A DNA stretch of 63,566 bases from NCBI GenBank assembly GCA_016866215.1, contig VGNE01000016.1, positions 1 through 63,566 on the forward strand, written 5' to 3'. The DNA comes from Chloroflexota bacterium (GTDB lineage Bacteria > Chloroflexota > Anaerolineae > Anaerolineales > Villigracilaceae). Shown in pieces: positions 50,930 to 60,286 of the stretch (its first letter is position 1; the number at the start of each line of letters is the position of its first letter). A program made the position numbers and the translations under genes. Under the pieces are notes generated by a model. That model did not search any database. It was not told where the DNA came from and was given only the letters and a program-made list of their open reading frames with translations.

Positions 50930-53230
50930 ATGCCTCTCCTCAAACCCTCCACTCCTCCCAAAAAGAACAAAAAACCTGCGGGCAATATCTTCTCACCTAA
51001 AAAAGGAGGATTGCCACGCAATAAACCTGCGCCGCACAAAACTCCGCCTGCCGAGCGTGAACCCTCCTGGTGGGAGACTCTCTCCGCTGAACGCAAACTG
51101 GATGTCGTTGGCATTATCCTCGCATTTGCCGGCATCGTTATCTTTTTGGGGATGATTTCCGCAAACCGTTCCGCCATTATTCGCGGCACAATTTTTTTCC
51201 TTTCCCAAATTTTAGGCTGGGGTGTTTATATCCTGCCGCTCGGCTTGCTTATCTTTGGTCTATGGCTTGTCTTTCGCAAGATCGAACACATCCCTGCGCT
51301 TACGCTCGAACGCACAGTCGGCAGTCTCATTCTTTTCCTCTGGCTTCTCACCGTTTTACATTCCCTGGTCGCAACTGCCGAATCAGCTGAAGCCGTTGCC
51401 CTGACAGGCGCAGGAGGCGGCGCACTCGGCGGACTCTTCCAACGCATACTTTGGGCAGGTTTGGGTGGTGGCGGATCGTTGGTTGCTTTGCTGGCCTGGC
51501 TCATCATCGGCATTGCAGTCACATTGGATAAACCCGTCCCGGAATTATTTTTGTGGCTCGCACCGTTGACTGTAAAACTGCGTCAGTTGCTAAACAAACC
51601 CATTGCGCCGCAGACTCCGCTCTGGCCTGCTTCTGCTGAGACAGAGGATTTCACCCCGATAGATGCCTCGGCCATGCCTGAAGTGACCGCCTCCGCTGTT
51701 TCCGCTCCCCCGACGCGGACGATCAGCGGCCCAGCCGTCATTCACTGGACATTGCCAAATGTCAGCGATATTCTCGATTCAGGCAATGCGCCATCCATTA
51801 ATGAAGAGTTCATCCAGCAACGCGCGCGATTAATAGAAGAAACTCTCGCTTCTTTCGGTGCGCCGGCTCAGGTTGTTGCGATCAGCCGCGGGCCATCGAT
51901 CACACAATTCGGTGTGGAGCCGCTTTTTCTTGAGACCAGAGGCGGCATTCGGACAAAAGTCCGCGTGAGCAAGATCGCATCTCTATCCGATGACCTTGCA
52001 CTCGCATTAGCCGCGCCGCGCATCCGCATTCAAGCGCCGGTGCCCGGACATAGTTACGTGGGCATCGAAGTACCAAATGAAGAGATGGCGATGGTGGCCC
52101 TGCGTGATATTTTGGAAAGTGAGATCTACACCCGCAATACAAAGCCTTTGAACTTTGGGTTAGGCCGCGACGTGGCGGGACTTCCCATCATTGCCAGCCT
52201 TGAAAATATGCCGCATTTGTTGATCGCCGGCACGACAGGTTCCGGTAAATCTGTGTGCGTGAATTCCATCCTTACCTGCATGTTGCTCTTCAATACTCCC
52301 GAGGACCTGCGCCTGGTGTTGGTTGACCCGAAGCGTGTGGAGTTGACCGGCTACAACGGTATTCCGCATTTGCTCGGGCCTGTGGTCGTTGAAATGGACC
52401 GTGTGATCGGCGCTCTGCAATGGATGACACGTGAGATGGACAAGCGTTATCATCTGTTCGCGCAGGCTGGCTCGCGCAATATCTTTGATTACAACGTCAA
52501 GATGAAATTGCAGGGACAGAAGAAACTGCCGTATCTCGTCATCATCATTGATGAGTTGGCAGACCTGATGATGATCGCTCCCGATGAAACTGAAAAGATC
52601 ATTACACGCCTTGCACAGTTATCACGCGCTACGGGCATTCACATGATCATAGCCACGCAACGTCCTTCAGTGGACGTGGTGACGGGGCTGATCAAAGCGA
52701 ACTTCCCCGCGCGCATTGCTTTCGCTGTGGCATCCAATACGGACAGCCGCGTGATTCTCGATCAACCCGGGGCTGAAAGATTGCTCGGCCGCGGCGATAT
52801 GTTATATCAAGCGCCCGATGCGCCTTCTCCCGCGCGCTTGCAGGGTGTCTTTGTATCAGACCATGAAATTCAAAATTTGGTGGAATACTGGCGCGCGCAG
52901 GCGGGGGGTGGCAGTTCTTATACGGTCGCCGGCATGCCCGCAGATTCCATCCCCGAAAATGTCCCATTAAAGCAAACGCCGTTATGGGATGAGATGAAAA
53001 AAGTGGATGGTGATCCGCTTTATGATGAGGCCGTGGCAATCGTCCGCAAGGAAGGACGCGCTTCTGTATCCATGCTGCAAAGAAGATTACGCATTGGCTA
53101 CACCCGCTCCTCGCGTATTGTAGATATGATGGAAGATAAAAAGATCGTAGGTCCGCCTGAGGGAGGCACGCAAATGCGCGCGGTGTTGGATTACGGTCAA
53201 ACCGCACCCCCAAAGGATGATGGGATGTAA
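50930..53230 (+). CDS. ftsK: FtsK/SpoIIIE-type DNA translocase
   Basis: 766 residues. N-terminal basic tail, four membrane segments between about 60 and 205, linker, then motor: IAGTTGSGKSVCVN (Walker A), LPYLVIIIDELADLMM (Walker B), ATQRPSVDVVTG. The C-terminal gamma winged helix (YDEAVAIVRKEGRASVSMLQRRLRIGYTRSSRIVDMM) reads chromosome-orienting sequences. It moves the chromosome terminus at division. The ATG at 50930 has no evident ribosome site, being preceded by repeat DNA. Confidence 0.95.
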   Translation: MPLLKPSTPPKKNKKPAGNIFSPKKGGLPRNKPAPHKTPPAEREPSWWETLSAERKLDVVGIILAFAGIVIFLGMISANRSAIIRGTIFFLSQILGWGVYILPLGLLIFGLWLVFRKIEHIPALTLERTVGSLILFLWLLTVLHSLVATAESAEAVALTGAGGGALGGLFQRILWAGLGGGGSLVALLAWLIIGIAVTLDKPVPELFLWLAPLTVKLRQLLNKPIAPQTPLWPASAETEDFTPIDASAMPEVTASAVSAPPTRTISGPAVIHWTLPNVSDILDSGNAPSINEEFIQQRARLIEETLASFGAPAQVVAISRGPSITQFGVEPLFLETRGGIRTKVRVSKIASLSDDLALALAAPRIRIQAPVPGHSYVGIEVPNEEMAMVALRDILESEIYTRNTKPLNFGLGRDVAGLPIIASLENMPHLLIAGTTGSGKSVCVNSILTCMLLFNTPEDLRLVLVDPKRVELTGYNGIPHLLGPVVVEMDRVIGALQWMTREMDKRYHLFAQAGSRNIFDYNVKMKLQGQKKLPYLVIIIDELADLMMIAPDETEKIITRLAQLSRATGIHMIIATQRPSVDVVTGLIKANFPARIAFAVASNTDSRVILDQPGAERLLGRGDMLYQAPDAPSPARLQGVFVSDHEIQNLVEYWRAQAGGGSSYTVAGMPADSIPENVPLKQTPLWDEMKKVDGDPLYDEAVAIVRKEGRASVSMLQRRLRIGYTRSSRIVDMMEDKKIVGPPEGGTQMRAVLDYGQTAPPKDDGM

Positions 53231-53282
53231 AAGAGACTGGAATTCACGTTATACAAAATACTATCAGAATGTATGATCGCGT

Positions 53283-53311
53283 TAGACAAATTCATAGCTT
53301 TTTGATATAAT
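53283..53311 (+). promoter_or_regulatory. Promoter giving a probable leaderless transcript
   Basis: TAGACA (53283-53288), a 17-bp spacer and TATAAT (53306-53311). The start codon at 53318 falls where transcription should begin, and there is no ribosome site. Confidence 0.65.
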
Positions 53312-53317
53312 CAACCC

Positions 53318-54460
53318 ATGTTCACCCGTACGATTGAAAATAATATACAAAATTATATAAATGGAGAAAATCGCAAGATTCTCTTTGTTTGGGGTCCACG
53401 CAGGGCTGGGAAAACGACCTTGCTCTCAAAAATAAGCAAAAAACAGGATGCCCCGCTATTCAATTTTGATTTCTTATCGGACCGGGAAAAATTCCAACCT
53501 AGAAGGGAAATCCTGCGAAAGATCGCAGAGGAGCACCCTCTAATACTTATAGATGAAGTCCAAAGTTACCCGGAATCCACCCTCTCGCTAAAACTTTTAC
53601 ATGATGAATATAAGGTAAAGATCATTGCAACAGGTAGCAGCGAATTAAGAAAAAAAAACCAGGAATTTGACAGCCTTGCGGGAAGATATGAAGAGTTGTA
53701 TTGCCTGCCATTTGCGGTTGAAGAAATTGACGAAAATACACCTCGAAAATCATACGAGCGCGATGCATTTGCGCAAGTCCTCCAAAACGAAATTCAACTC
53801 TATGGCGCATATCCTGAGATATACACTTCACCAGAGTCTGCGTCCAAAAAGATCAGTCTTCTCGAAAACATACTTGAAAGTTATGTTTTGAAGGATATTG
53901 TAGCACTGTATGATTTAAAAAATCTAAAACTTGCAAAGGATATTTTGACGAAAATTGCGTTGCAAATCGGGCAGGAAGTATCCATGCGGGAAATCGCGTC
54001 ATCCCTTCAAGCAAACGTAAGCACAGTCTCAAACTATATTGAGGTTTTTATCAAGAACTATGTTCTAATCCCTCTGCCGTCGTTTAAAACAAATGTTCGC
54101 AGGGCAGTTTCAGAAAACCGAAAATTATATTTTTTTGATCTGGGAATAAGAAATGCGCTTGTTAAGGATTTTCGTAATCTTGATCTGCGCCCAGACAAAG
54201 GGGGGGTTTTTGAGAATTTTATAGTATCTGAATTAGAGAAAAAAAGAGTGATCCAGCAGTTGCCTTTAAGCGCCTACTTTTATCGCGAATATGGCGGTAA
54301 AGAAGTGGATATTGTCCTTGAAAATTACAACAAAGAATATACATGTTACGAAATAAAATATGAATCCAAAAAAATAAACCGGAACTTTCCCCTGCCGCAT
54401 ACGCTAAAGATGATTGACAAGGATAATTTTTTGGATGAAATAAAAGCACTGCGCGGATGA
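53318..54460 (+). CDS. AAA ATPase of the DUF4143 (AAA_14) family
   Basis: 380 residues. Walker A FVWGPRRAGKTTL, Walker B HPLILIDEVQSYPE, sensor IIATGSSEL, then the C-terminal DUF4143 part with a winged helix (SMREIASSLQANVSTVSNYIEVF), FFDLGIRNAL, GGVFENFIVSEL and a nuclease-like EVDIVLE...CYEIKYE (D-x..-E-x-K). These proteins are common in Chloroflexota and archaea; their role is unknown. AT-rich with many AAA codons, unlike ftsK and the genes after it, so probably acquired. It ends with its own terminator. Confidence 0.88.
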   Translation: MFTRTIENNIQNYINGENRKILFVWGPRRAGKTTLLSKISKKQDAPLFNFDFLSDREKFQPRREILRKIAEEHPLILIDEVQSYPESTLSLKLLHDEYKVKIIATGSSELRKKNQEFDSLAGRYEELYCLPFAVEEIDENTPRKSYERDAFAQVLQNEIQLYGAYPEIYTSPESASKKISLLENILESYVLKDIVALYDLKNLKLAKDILTKIALQIGQEVSMREIASSLQANVSTVSNYIEVFIKNYVLIPLPSFKTNVRRAVSENRKLYFFDLGIRNALVKDFRNLDLRPDKGGVFENFIVSELEKKRVIQQLPLSAYFYREYGGKEVDIVLENYNKEYTCYEIKYESKKINRNFPLPHTLKMIDKDNFLDEIKALRG

Positions 54461-54506
54461 AGGAATGTAGTTTGGAGGTTGAGAAGTTGTTTAGTCACTT
54501 AGTCAA

Positions 54507-54538
54507 AAATTCCGAGATTTGATCTCGGAATTTTCCTA
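54507..54538 (+). terminator. Terminator after the AAA ATPase gene
   Basis: AAATTCCGAGAT pairs with ATCTCGGAATTT around a TTTG loop. A-rich on the left and T-rich on the right. Confidence 0.85.
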
Positions 54539-54591
54539 AGCGGGTTTGTGATACATAGTATAATCTCGACGATGCTTCCTTCGGAGAAAAA

Positions 54592-55014
54592 ATGACTGAA
54601 AAGAAGACTGGTCCTGAGCAGGGTCGAAAGATCCGCGTATTGGTTGCCAAGCCCGGACTGGACGGGCACGACCGCGGCGCAAAAGTTGTGGCGCGTGCCT
54701 TGCGCGACGCCGGCATGGAAGTGATCTACACCGGCCTGCGTCAAACACCCGAAATGATCGCCGAAGCCGCGCTTCAGGAGGATGTGGATGTAGTTGGGCT
54801 TTCGATTCTTTCGGGCGCACATATGGCCTTAACTCCGCGTCTATTGGAGTTGCTCAAAATGAACGGACAATCTGATGTGAAGATTTTCATCGGCGGCATT
54901 ATTCCAGATGAAGACCTGCAGCGACTAAAAGAAATGGGCGTGACCGGGGTATACGGCCCAGGTGCATCCACCGAAGACATTATTCGTGATGTCAGATTGG
55001 CTGTAACAAAATAA
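54592..55014 (+). CDS. Methylmalonyl-CoA mutase B12-binding subunit
   Basis: 140 residues, a free-standing cobalamin domain: [12 protein letters not shown] (DxHxxG ligates cobalt through His), then [13 protein letters not shown] and [17 protein letters not shown] with the GG motif. It resembles the small subunit of two-part acyl-CoA mutases; the catalytic subunit is not in the window. The first 12 codons carry a copy of a dispersed repeat (CCTGAGCAGGGTCGAA at 54612-54627). TATAAT at 54559-54564 may be its promoter. meaB follows 100 bp later. Confidence 0.9.
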   Translation: MTEKKTGPEQGRKIRVLVAKPGLDGHDRGAKVVARALRDAGMEVIYTGLRQTPEMIAEAALQEDVDVVGLSILSGAHMALTPRLLELLKMNGQSDVKIFIGGIIPDEDLQRLKEMGVTGVYGPGASTEDIIRDVRLAVTK

Positions 55015-55115
55015 CTTGAATGAATGACACAGAGTAAAAATTTACTCTGTGTTTTGTTCTTGGCGCATACCTCCTCGCTTCCGGTCCTTTTTCGAGAGGA
55101 CGAAGAAATTTATTT

Positions 55116-56147
55116 ATGACCTACTCTCAAGCAGTTCTTAACGGTAATCGACTCGCTTTGGCGCGTCTGCTTACGCAAGTGGAAAATAACACACCTGAAG
55201 GACGCGCTGCATTAGTTGAATTATTTCCACATACGGGCAAAGCGCATCTGATCGGTGTGACGGGCGCACCCGGCACGGGTAAATCTTCACTGGTGAATCA
55301 ACTGGCCTTGCTTTATCGCAAAGTGGAGAACTGGCGTGTGGCGATTGTGGCGGTGGATCCATCCAGCCCCTTCACGGGCGGCGCGGTACTGGGCGACCGT
55401 GTGCGTATGCGCGATCTTTCCGGTGACCCTAACGTGTTCATCCGTTCGATGGCAACGCGGGGTTCACTCGGAGGCCTGGCACAATCCACCGCGAATATGA
55501 CCCAGGTTTTTGATGCGGCTGGATTTGATGCGGTTATCATTGAAACCGTGGGCGCGGGTCAAAGTGAAGTGGAGGTTGCCCGTCTCGCGCACACCACTTT
55601 GGTTGTGGACGCGCCCGGGATGGGTGATGATATACAAGCCATTAAAGCAGGCATCCTTGAGATTGCGGATATTCTTGTAATCAACAAGGCAGACAGGCCT
55701 GGCGTGGAAAATACCGAGAAGGCATTAAAATCCATGCTGGAACTGGCGCACCCAACCGAACGAGTTTTCAGGCATCACGGCTTAACCATGCGGACACCCC
55801 TCGATCAGACTACGGGCAAGCCTGCTCCTGCGCAAGATTCATCTTCCACGGCGATGTGGATTCCACCGATCCTGAGGACAGTTTCGATTGAAAGCAAAGG
55901 TATCATGGAACTGGCAGCTTCGATTGCGCGGCATGTGGCGCACCTCCGTCAAAGTGGGGGCTGGGCCCTGCGTGAGCGAGCCAGGCTCGAGGTCGAGTTG
56001 GAGACGTTGACCCGTGAGGCGTTGTGGAATCAGTTCCACGAAAAAGTCCCGCAGGAGGAATATAAAATCGTCCTAGAGAAAGTCGTCCAAAGAAATATTT
56101 CGCCGTGGGAAGCTGTGAATGAATTAATGAAGGGCAGGCTCAAATGA
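55116..56147 (+). CDS. meaB: MeaB-type G-protein chaperone of B12 mutase
   Basis: 343 residues. GVTGAPGTGKSSLVNQ (P-loop), VDPSSPFTGGAVLGDRVRM (switch I region), ETVGAGQSEVE (switch II), NKAD specificity motif. In known systems it loads and protects the adenosylcobalamin of methylmalonyl-CoA mutase. Its position after the B12 domain gene fits that role. The stop overlaps the next gene (ATGA). Confidence 0.95.
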   Translation: MTYSQAVLNGNRLALARLLTQVENNTPEGRAALVELFPHTGKAHLIGVTGAPGTGKSSLVNQLALLYRKVENWRVAIVAVDPSSPFTGGAVLGDRVRMRDLSGDPNVFIRSMATRGSLGGLAQSTANMTQVFDAAGFDAVIIETVGAGQSEVEVARLAHTTLVVDAPGMGDDIQAIKAGILEIADILVINKADRPGVENTEKALKSMLELAHPTERVFRHHGLTMRTPLDQTTGKPAPAQDSSSTAMWIPPILRTVSIESKGIMELAASIARHVAHLRQSGGWALRERARLEVELETLTREALWNQFHEKVPQEEYKIVLEKVVQRNISPWEAVNELMKGRLK

Positions 56148-56698
56148 GTATCATTGTTGGCGCACGAGTCCGTTTGCGGGCCGTGGAACGCGGGGATGTC
56201 AAAATGTTTCACGAATGGGTCAATGACCCCGAAGTGACGCGCGGACTTGGTCTTTATTTGCCGATGTCAATGGCGGATGAGGAGAATTGGTTCGAGGCCA
56301 TGACCAAACGCGACCAGAGCGAAAAACCGCTTGCGATTGAAGTTCGCAAAGGAAGGAACTGGAAGTTGATCGGCAATTGCGCCGTGTTTGGCATTGACCA
56401 GGTGAATCGTTCCGCCGAACTTGGAATTATGATCGGTGATAAATCTGAATGGGATAAGGGCTATGGCTCCGAAGTGATGACCCTGCTCGTGCGCCATTGT
56501 TTTGAGACCCTGAATCTAAACCGCGCATTTTTGCGAGTCTTTACCGAGAATATCCGCGCCGTGCGCTCCTATGAAAAGGCTGGCTTTGTTTTGGAGGGGC
56601 GCTTACGCGAGGCGGTCTATAAAATTGGCAAATATGATGATGTCCTGCTGATGGGTGTTTTGCGTTCCGAATGGACGTCTCGAAGGAAGGAGAAGTAG
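56144..56698 (+). CDS. GNAT acetyltransferase, RimJ/RimL type
   Basis: 184 residues. VRLRAVERGDVKMFHEWVNDPEV start and the acetyl-CoA site region LGIMIGDKSEWDKGYGSEVMTLLVRHCFETLNLNRAFLRVF, with YEKAGFVLEGRLREAVYK at the end. This is the SpeG/RimJ-like group; the acceptor is unknown. Coupled to meaB by a four-base overlap. Confidence 0.9.
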   Translation: MSIIVGARVRLRAVERGDVKMFHEWVNDPEVTRGLGLYLPMSMADEENWFEAMTKRDQSEKPLAIEVRKGRNWKLIGNCAVFGIDQVNRSAELGIMIGDKSEWDKGYGSEVMTLLVRHCFETLNLNRAFLRVFTENIRAVRSYEKAGFVLEGRLREAVYKIGKYDDVLLMGVLRSEWTSRRKEK

Positions 56699-56701
56699 AG
56701 T

Positions 56702-57691
56702 ATGCATCATGTTCATCACGAACTGAAAGTGTATGGGGGGATAAAACTTTTTGCAGGCAGTGGCGCGCCTGAGCTGTCTCAAAAGATCGCGGATTATCTC
56801 GGTCAGCCGTTGAGTGAACGCGAGGTGATCGAATTTCCAAACGAAAATGTTTTTGTGAAGTTGGGTGGAAGCGTGCGCGGGCAGGATGTGTATGTGATCC
56901 AGACCACCTCGTCGCCTGTGCATCGTAATTTAATGGAATTGTTGATCATGATCCAAACCCTGCGGCTGGATTCTGCGGCGCGCATTACGGCAGTTGTACC
57001 TTATTTATGTTATGGTCGTTCGGATAAAAAAGACCAGCCGCGAGTGCCGATCACTGCCCGTTTGGTGGCGGATATGCTGGAAGTGGCTGGCACAGACCGC
57101 TACATGACCCTTGATCCACATGCGGGGCAGGTGCAGGGATTCTTTTCCATCCCCGGCGATGTACTTACCGCATCCCATTTGCTGATAGATCACATTAATA
57201 AAAACATGCGTTCCAACATGCATGACCCGGTGGTCGTTTCGGTTGACCTCGGTTTTGCAAAGAAGGGACGCAATTACGCGGCAGATATGGACATGCCGAT
57301 TGCCTTCATTGAAAAGCGCCGCATTGGCAACGATGCCAAAGCCGAAGCGCTGACCCTGATCGGCGCTGTGAAAGACCGCGATGTGATCATTGTGGATGAC
57401 GAAGTGGATACAGGCAGTTCGATTGCCCAGGCTGTCAATATTGTGAAGCAGAAAGGCGCGCGCGATGTTTATCTTGTGTTCGTGCATGCCGTCCTTTCAA
57501 ATGACGGCGCAGAGCGCCTTGCATCCCTGCCGATTAAGCAGATCATCACAACGGATACCGCACCTATCTCACCTGAAAAAATGAAACACCTCGAAGGACG
57601 CATCACGGTACTTTCTGTGGCCTCTTTGTTGGGCGAAGTAATCATACGCGCACACGAAGGCCGTTCGGTTGGCGAGATGTTCAACGAATAA
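56702..57691 (+). CDS. prs: Ribose-phosphate pyrophosphokinase
   Basis: 329 residues. KLFAGSGAPELSQKIADYLG start, the flexible loop YLCYGRSDKKDQPRVPITARLVADML, ribose-phosphate binding VIIVDDEVDTGSSI and the pyrophosphate loop DPHAGQVQGFF. Makes PRPP for nucleotide, His and Trp synthesis. Good GGAGAAG site; it follows the GNAT gene by three bases. Confidence 0.94.
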   Translation: MHHVHHELKVYGGIKLFAGSGAPELSQKIADYLGQPLSEREVIEFPNENVFVKLGGSVRGQDVYVIQTTSSPVHRNLMELLIMIQTLRLDSAARITAVVPYLCYGRSDKKDQPRVPITARLVADMLEVAGTDRYMTLDPHAGQVQGFFSIPGDVLTASHLLIDHINKNMRSNMHDPVVVSVDLGFAKKGRNYAADMDMPIAFIEKRRIGNDAKAEALTLIGAVKDRDVIIVDDEVDTGSSIAQAVNIVKQKGARDVYLVFVHAVLSNDGAERLASLPIKQIITTDTAPISPEKMKHLEGRITVLSVASLLGEVIIRAHEGRSVGEMFNE

Positions 57692-57694
57692 CAT

Positions 57695-57824
57695 GTCATT
57701 GCGAGGACGGACGCTCTTGTTCTTGTCCGACACTTGCGCCGCGCGCCAGTGCGGTGAGCAATCTCCTTCAGAGATACGGAGATTGCTTCACCGCCAACAT
57801 ACAAGAGCGGCGGCTCGCAATGAC
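57695..57824. repeat. Dispersed palindromic element, copy 4
   Basis: GTCATTGCGAGG start and CTCGCAATGAC end with an inner AGCAATCTCC / GGAGATTGCT pair. It fills the gap between prs and mutM, the end only 11 bp before the mutM start. Confidence 0.8.
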
Positions 57825-57834
57825 ATAAGCGCCC

Positions 57835-58638
57835 ATGCCCGAACTTCCAGAAGTTGAAACCATCGTCCGCGGAATAAAAGCAGAACTGATCGGCAAGGCC
57901 ATCCTCTCTGCCGATTTGTTCTGGGCGCGCACACTTGCAACTCCATCTTCGAAAAAATTCAAAGAACAGGTGCAGGGACAAAAGATCAAGGATGTAATCC
58001 GCCGCGCAAAGTACCTTGATTTTGTGTTATCGGACTTCCATCTGCTCATCCATCTTCGCATGAGTGGCGATATAATGATCAGGCAAAGTAAAACCGAGCC
58101 GGAAAAGCATGACAGGCTCCTGCTGCACCTTTCGAACAGGAAATATCTGGCCTTCAACGATACTCGCAAGTTCGGCCGCGTCTGGTTTACAAAGGACCCT
58201 GAAAGTGTGCTTGCGAAACTTGGTCCCGAACCTTTAGAAAGCGGTTTCACATCCAAATGGCTTTTTGAGAATTTGGGTAAACGCAAACGCCAGCTTAAGC
58301 CCTTGCTGCTTGACCAGGCCTTTATCGCCGGGCTGGGCAACATTTATACGGATGAATGTTTGCACATGGCGAAACTGCATCCGCTTGCGGTGTCGAATGA
58401 CGTTACACAAAAGCAGTCTGAGGCTTTGCGTGAAGCGATCCAATCTGTGCTTAAGGAAGGCATCCGCCGCAATGGCGCGAGTATTGACCGGGTCTATCGC
58501 GGAGGCGATTATCAAAATTACTTTCGCGTGTATGACCGCGCAGGCAAGCCCTGTCTTGTCTGCGGTGCAGAAATACAAAAACTTACAGTAGGTCAGCGCG
58601 GTACGCATGTTTGTCCGAAATGTCAACGTCTGAGGTAA
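57835..58638 (+). CDS. mutM: Formamidopyrimidine-DNA glycosylase
   Basis: 267 residues. Catalytic N-terminus MPELPEVETIVRG (Pro2 as Schiff-base nucleophile, Glu3), H2TH motif with KPLLLDQAFIAGLGNIYTDE, and zinc finger CLVCGAEIQ...CPKCQ at the end. It removes 8-oxoguanine and related lesions. Start fixed by the Pro2 requirement. The hypothetical gene after it starts four bases later. Confidence 0.95.
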   Translation: MPELPEVETIVRGIKAELIGKAILSADLFWARTLATPSSKKFKEQVQGQKIKDVIRRAKYLDFVLSDFHLLIHLRMSGDIMIRQSKTEPEKHDRLLLHLSNRKYLAFNDTRKFGRVWFTKDPESVLAKLGPEPLESGFTSKWLFENLGKRKRQLKPLLLDQAFIAGLGNIYTDECLHMAKLHPLAVSNDVTQKQSEALREAIQSVLKEGIRRNGASIDRVYRGGDYQNYFRVYDRAGKPCLVCGAEIQKLTVGQRGTHVCPKCQRLR

Positions 58639-58642
58639 TACT

Positions 58643-59380
58643 ATGCCAGAAGGATTTACTCTTACCCCAATTCTTATTTCGCTTGGCGCATTGATCCTGG
58701 GCTGGGCAATCGGCTTTTTTGATTCGAACAATCGGTCGGCAAAGAAAATAAAAGAAGCCGAAGCCCGCGCAGAACATGTTCAAAAAGAAGCGCAGAGAAT
58801 GATTGCGCAAGCCGAGCAACAACTTGCACTTAATGCGGCTGCCCCCCAGGACGACCCCGGACTGTTACGGATAAAAAATGAAAATGGGCATGTCGTTGTT
58901 GAAATGGACGGGTTGCCGATCAATAGCGCATTATCCCCAGATAAGAGAAAGCGCTTGATAGATTTGCTCGCGATTCTTCGCCCCTATCTCGAAGGCGGAC
59001 AGCCTCAACAACCTGCTCAGGCTCCTTCAGCGTCAGTACCCGCCCAACGACCGATCTCTCAACCCACGCCGCCTGCCCCTGTCAAACCGGTTGAGCCAAC
59101 CCTTAGTGCGATCCTTTCTCCCGTAAAGAAAACGTCAGTGGAAAGACCTCTGACATCCCTAAGTATTGTGGCACAGATTGACATGATATTGCAATCACGA
59201 TTGATGAATACGCCGCTTGCCGGGCAGGGAATTCGCCTGCAGGAATCACTTCAAGGCGCAGTGGAAGTTTATGTCGGTTTGCAAAAATTCCCCGGCGTAG
59301 ATGACGTTCCCGATGAAGCCGTCAAAGCCGCCATCCGCGCTGCGATTGCGGAATGGGAAGAGAAATACACACCCAGATAG
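58643..59380 (+). CDS. Membrane-anchored coiled-coil protein of unknown function
   Basis: 245 residues. One N-terminal membrane segment (8-28), a charged coiled coil (about 33-65, KKIKEAEARAEHVQKEAQRM), a small folded part (LLRIKNENGHVVVEMDGLPI), a Pro/Gln-rich linker (115-155), and a C-terminal helical domain ending AAIRAAIAEWEEKYTP. I recognise no family. Probably co-transcribed with mutM. Confidence 0.75.
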   Translation: MPEGFTLTPILISLGALILGWAIGFFDSNNRSAKKIKEAEARAEHVQKEAQRMIAQAEQQLALNAAAPQDDPGLLRIKNENGHVVVEMDGLPINSALSPDKRKRLIDLLAILRPYLEGGQPQQPAQAPSASVPAQRPISQPTPPAPVKPVEPTLSAILSPVKKTSVERPLTSLSIVAQIDMILQSRLMNTPLAGQGIRLQESLQGAVEVYVGLQKFPGVDDVPDEAVKAAIRAAIAEWEEKYTPR

Positions 59381-59428
59381 CAGGAGATTAAGGCGAGGTT
59401 TTATCCTCCTGATATCAACCGAATAAAT

Positions 59429-60274
59429 TTAATCCTTCTTATATCGGGCTGTTAATATGGGGCAATTAATGTCATCCGCGATTTCAGCGGTTACGTTTGG
59501 GGTGTAAAGTTGACGTAAAGCGTTCGAGCTGTACAGCGACCCCATGCACAGCAGGTCGTAATTTCCTTCATTAATTTCAACCAATATTTGCTCCACAACA
59601 TTGCCCAGGCGAGCTTTTATGGATGCGGTTAAACCGTCATTTTTGGCGATCTCCATCGCCTGCCGCAGACTGCGTCCAACGGGGGTGTCTGTTTCGGCGA
59701 GGTTTTGCCAATGCTCGCTCACGGTCTTTGCTGTTGGGTAATTCATGTCGATCGGAGGAATGATATGAAGGAAAGTGATCTCGGCGCGGCTTTTCATTGC
59801 CATTTGCATGGCGATATGTTCCGCATTGACTTCGTACCCAAGTCCGCCAATGCAGATCAAAATCTTATTTAAAGGAAGTTTTGCCACAGGCACATAAAAG
59901 ATCGGCTGTTCGATTTCCTCCATCAAATGACGAATGGAGCGCCCTGTTATCAAACGGCGAAAATGCGGACGTCCCAAGGGTCCGATCACGGTGATGTATT
60001 TTCCCTGCTGCGCCTTGCGGGGAATGAGATCCTCCGCGTTTCCGTTCTGCACTTCGAGATTGTATTCCAGATGGTTTTGCTGGAATAATTCGACTGCGCG
60101 CGCAAAGACCTCCTCCAAAGGATGGTGCTCATCTATCGCGGCAGGATTCAGTTTCTCGGTCACGCCGAGAAGCGTTACCTTCATTTGAAGGGTGGCGGCC
60201 AGCCAGGTCCCATATTCAATGGCTGGCAGGGTGCCTTTATATCCATTTGTTGCGATCAATAGTTCGGGTTGCAT
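59429..60274 (-). CDS. Universal stress protein, two tandem USP domains
   Basis: 281 residues. First domain from LLIATNGYKGTLPAIEYG with ITVIGPLGRPHFRRLITGRSIRHLM; second domain from KILICIGGLGYEV with LLCMGSLYSSNALRQLYTPNVTAEI. The ATP-binding G-2x-G-9x-G(S/T) motif is only partly kept. It heads toward the chromate transporter pair on the same strand, 12 bp after it. Confidence 0.85.
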   Translation of the reverse strand: MQPELLIATNGYKGTLPAIEYGTWLAATLQMKVTLLGVTEKLNPAAIDEHHPLEEVFARAVELFQQNHLEYNLEVQNGNAEDLIPRKAQQGKYITVIGPLGRPHFRRLITGRSIRHLMEEIEQPIFYVPVAKLPLNKILICIGGLGYEVNAEHIAMQMAMKSRAEITFLHIIPPIDMNYPTAKTVSEHWQNLAETDTPVGRSLRQAMEIAKNDGLTASIKARLGNVVEQILVEINEGNYDLLCMGSLYSSNALRQLYTPNVTAEIADDINCPILTARYKKD

Positions 60275-60286
60275 AGATCATCTCCC

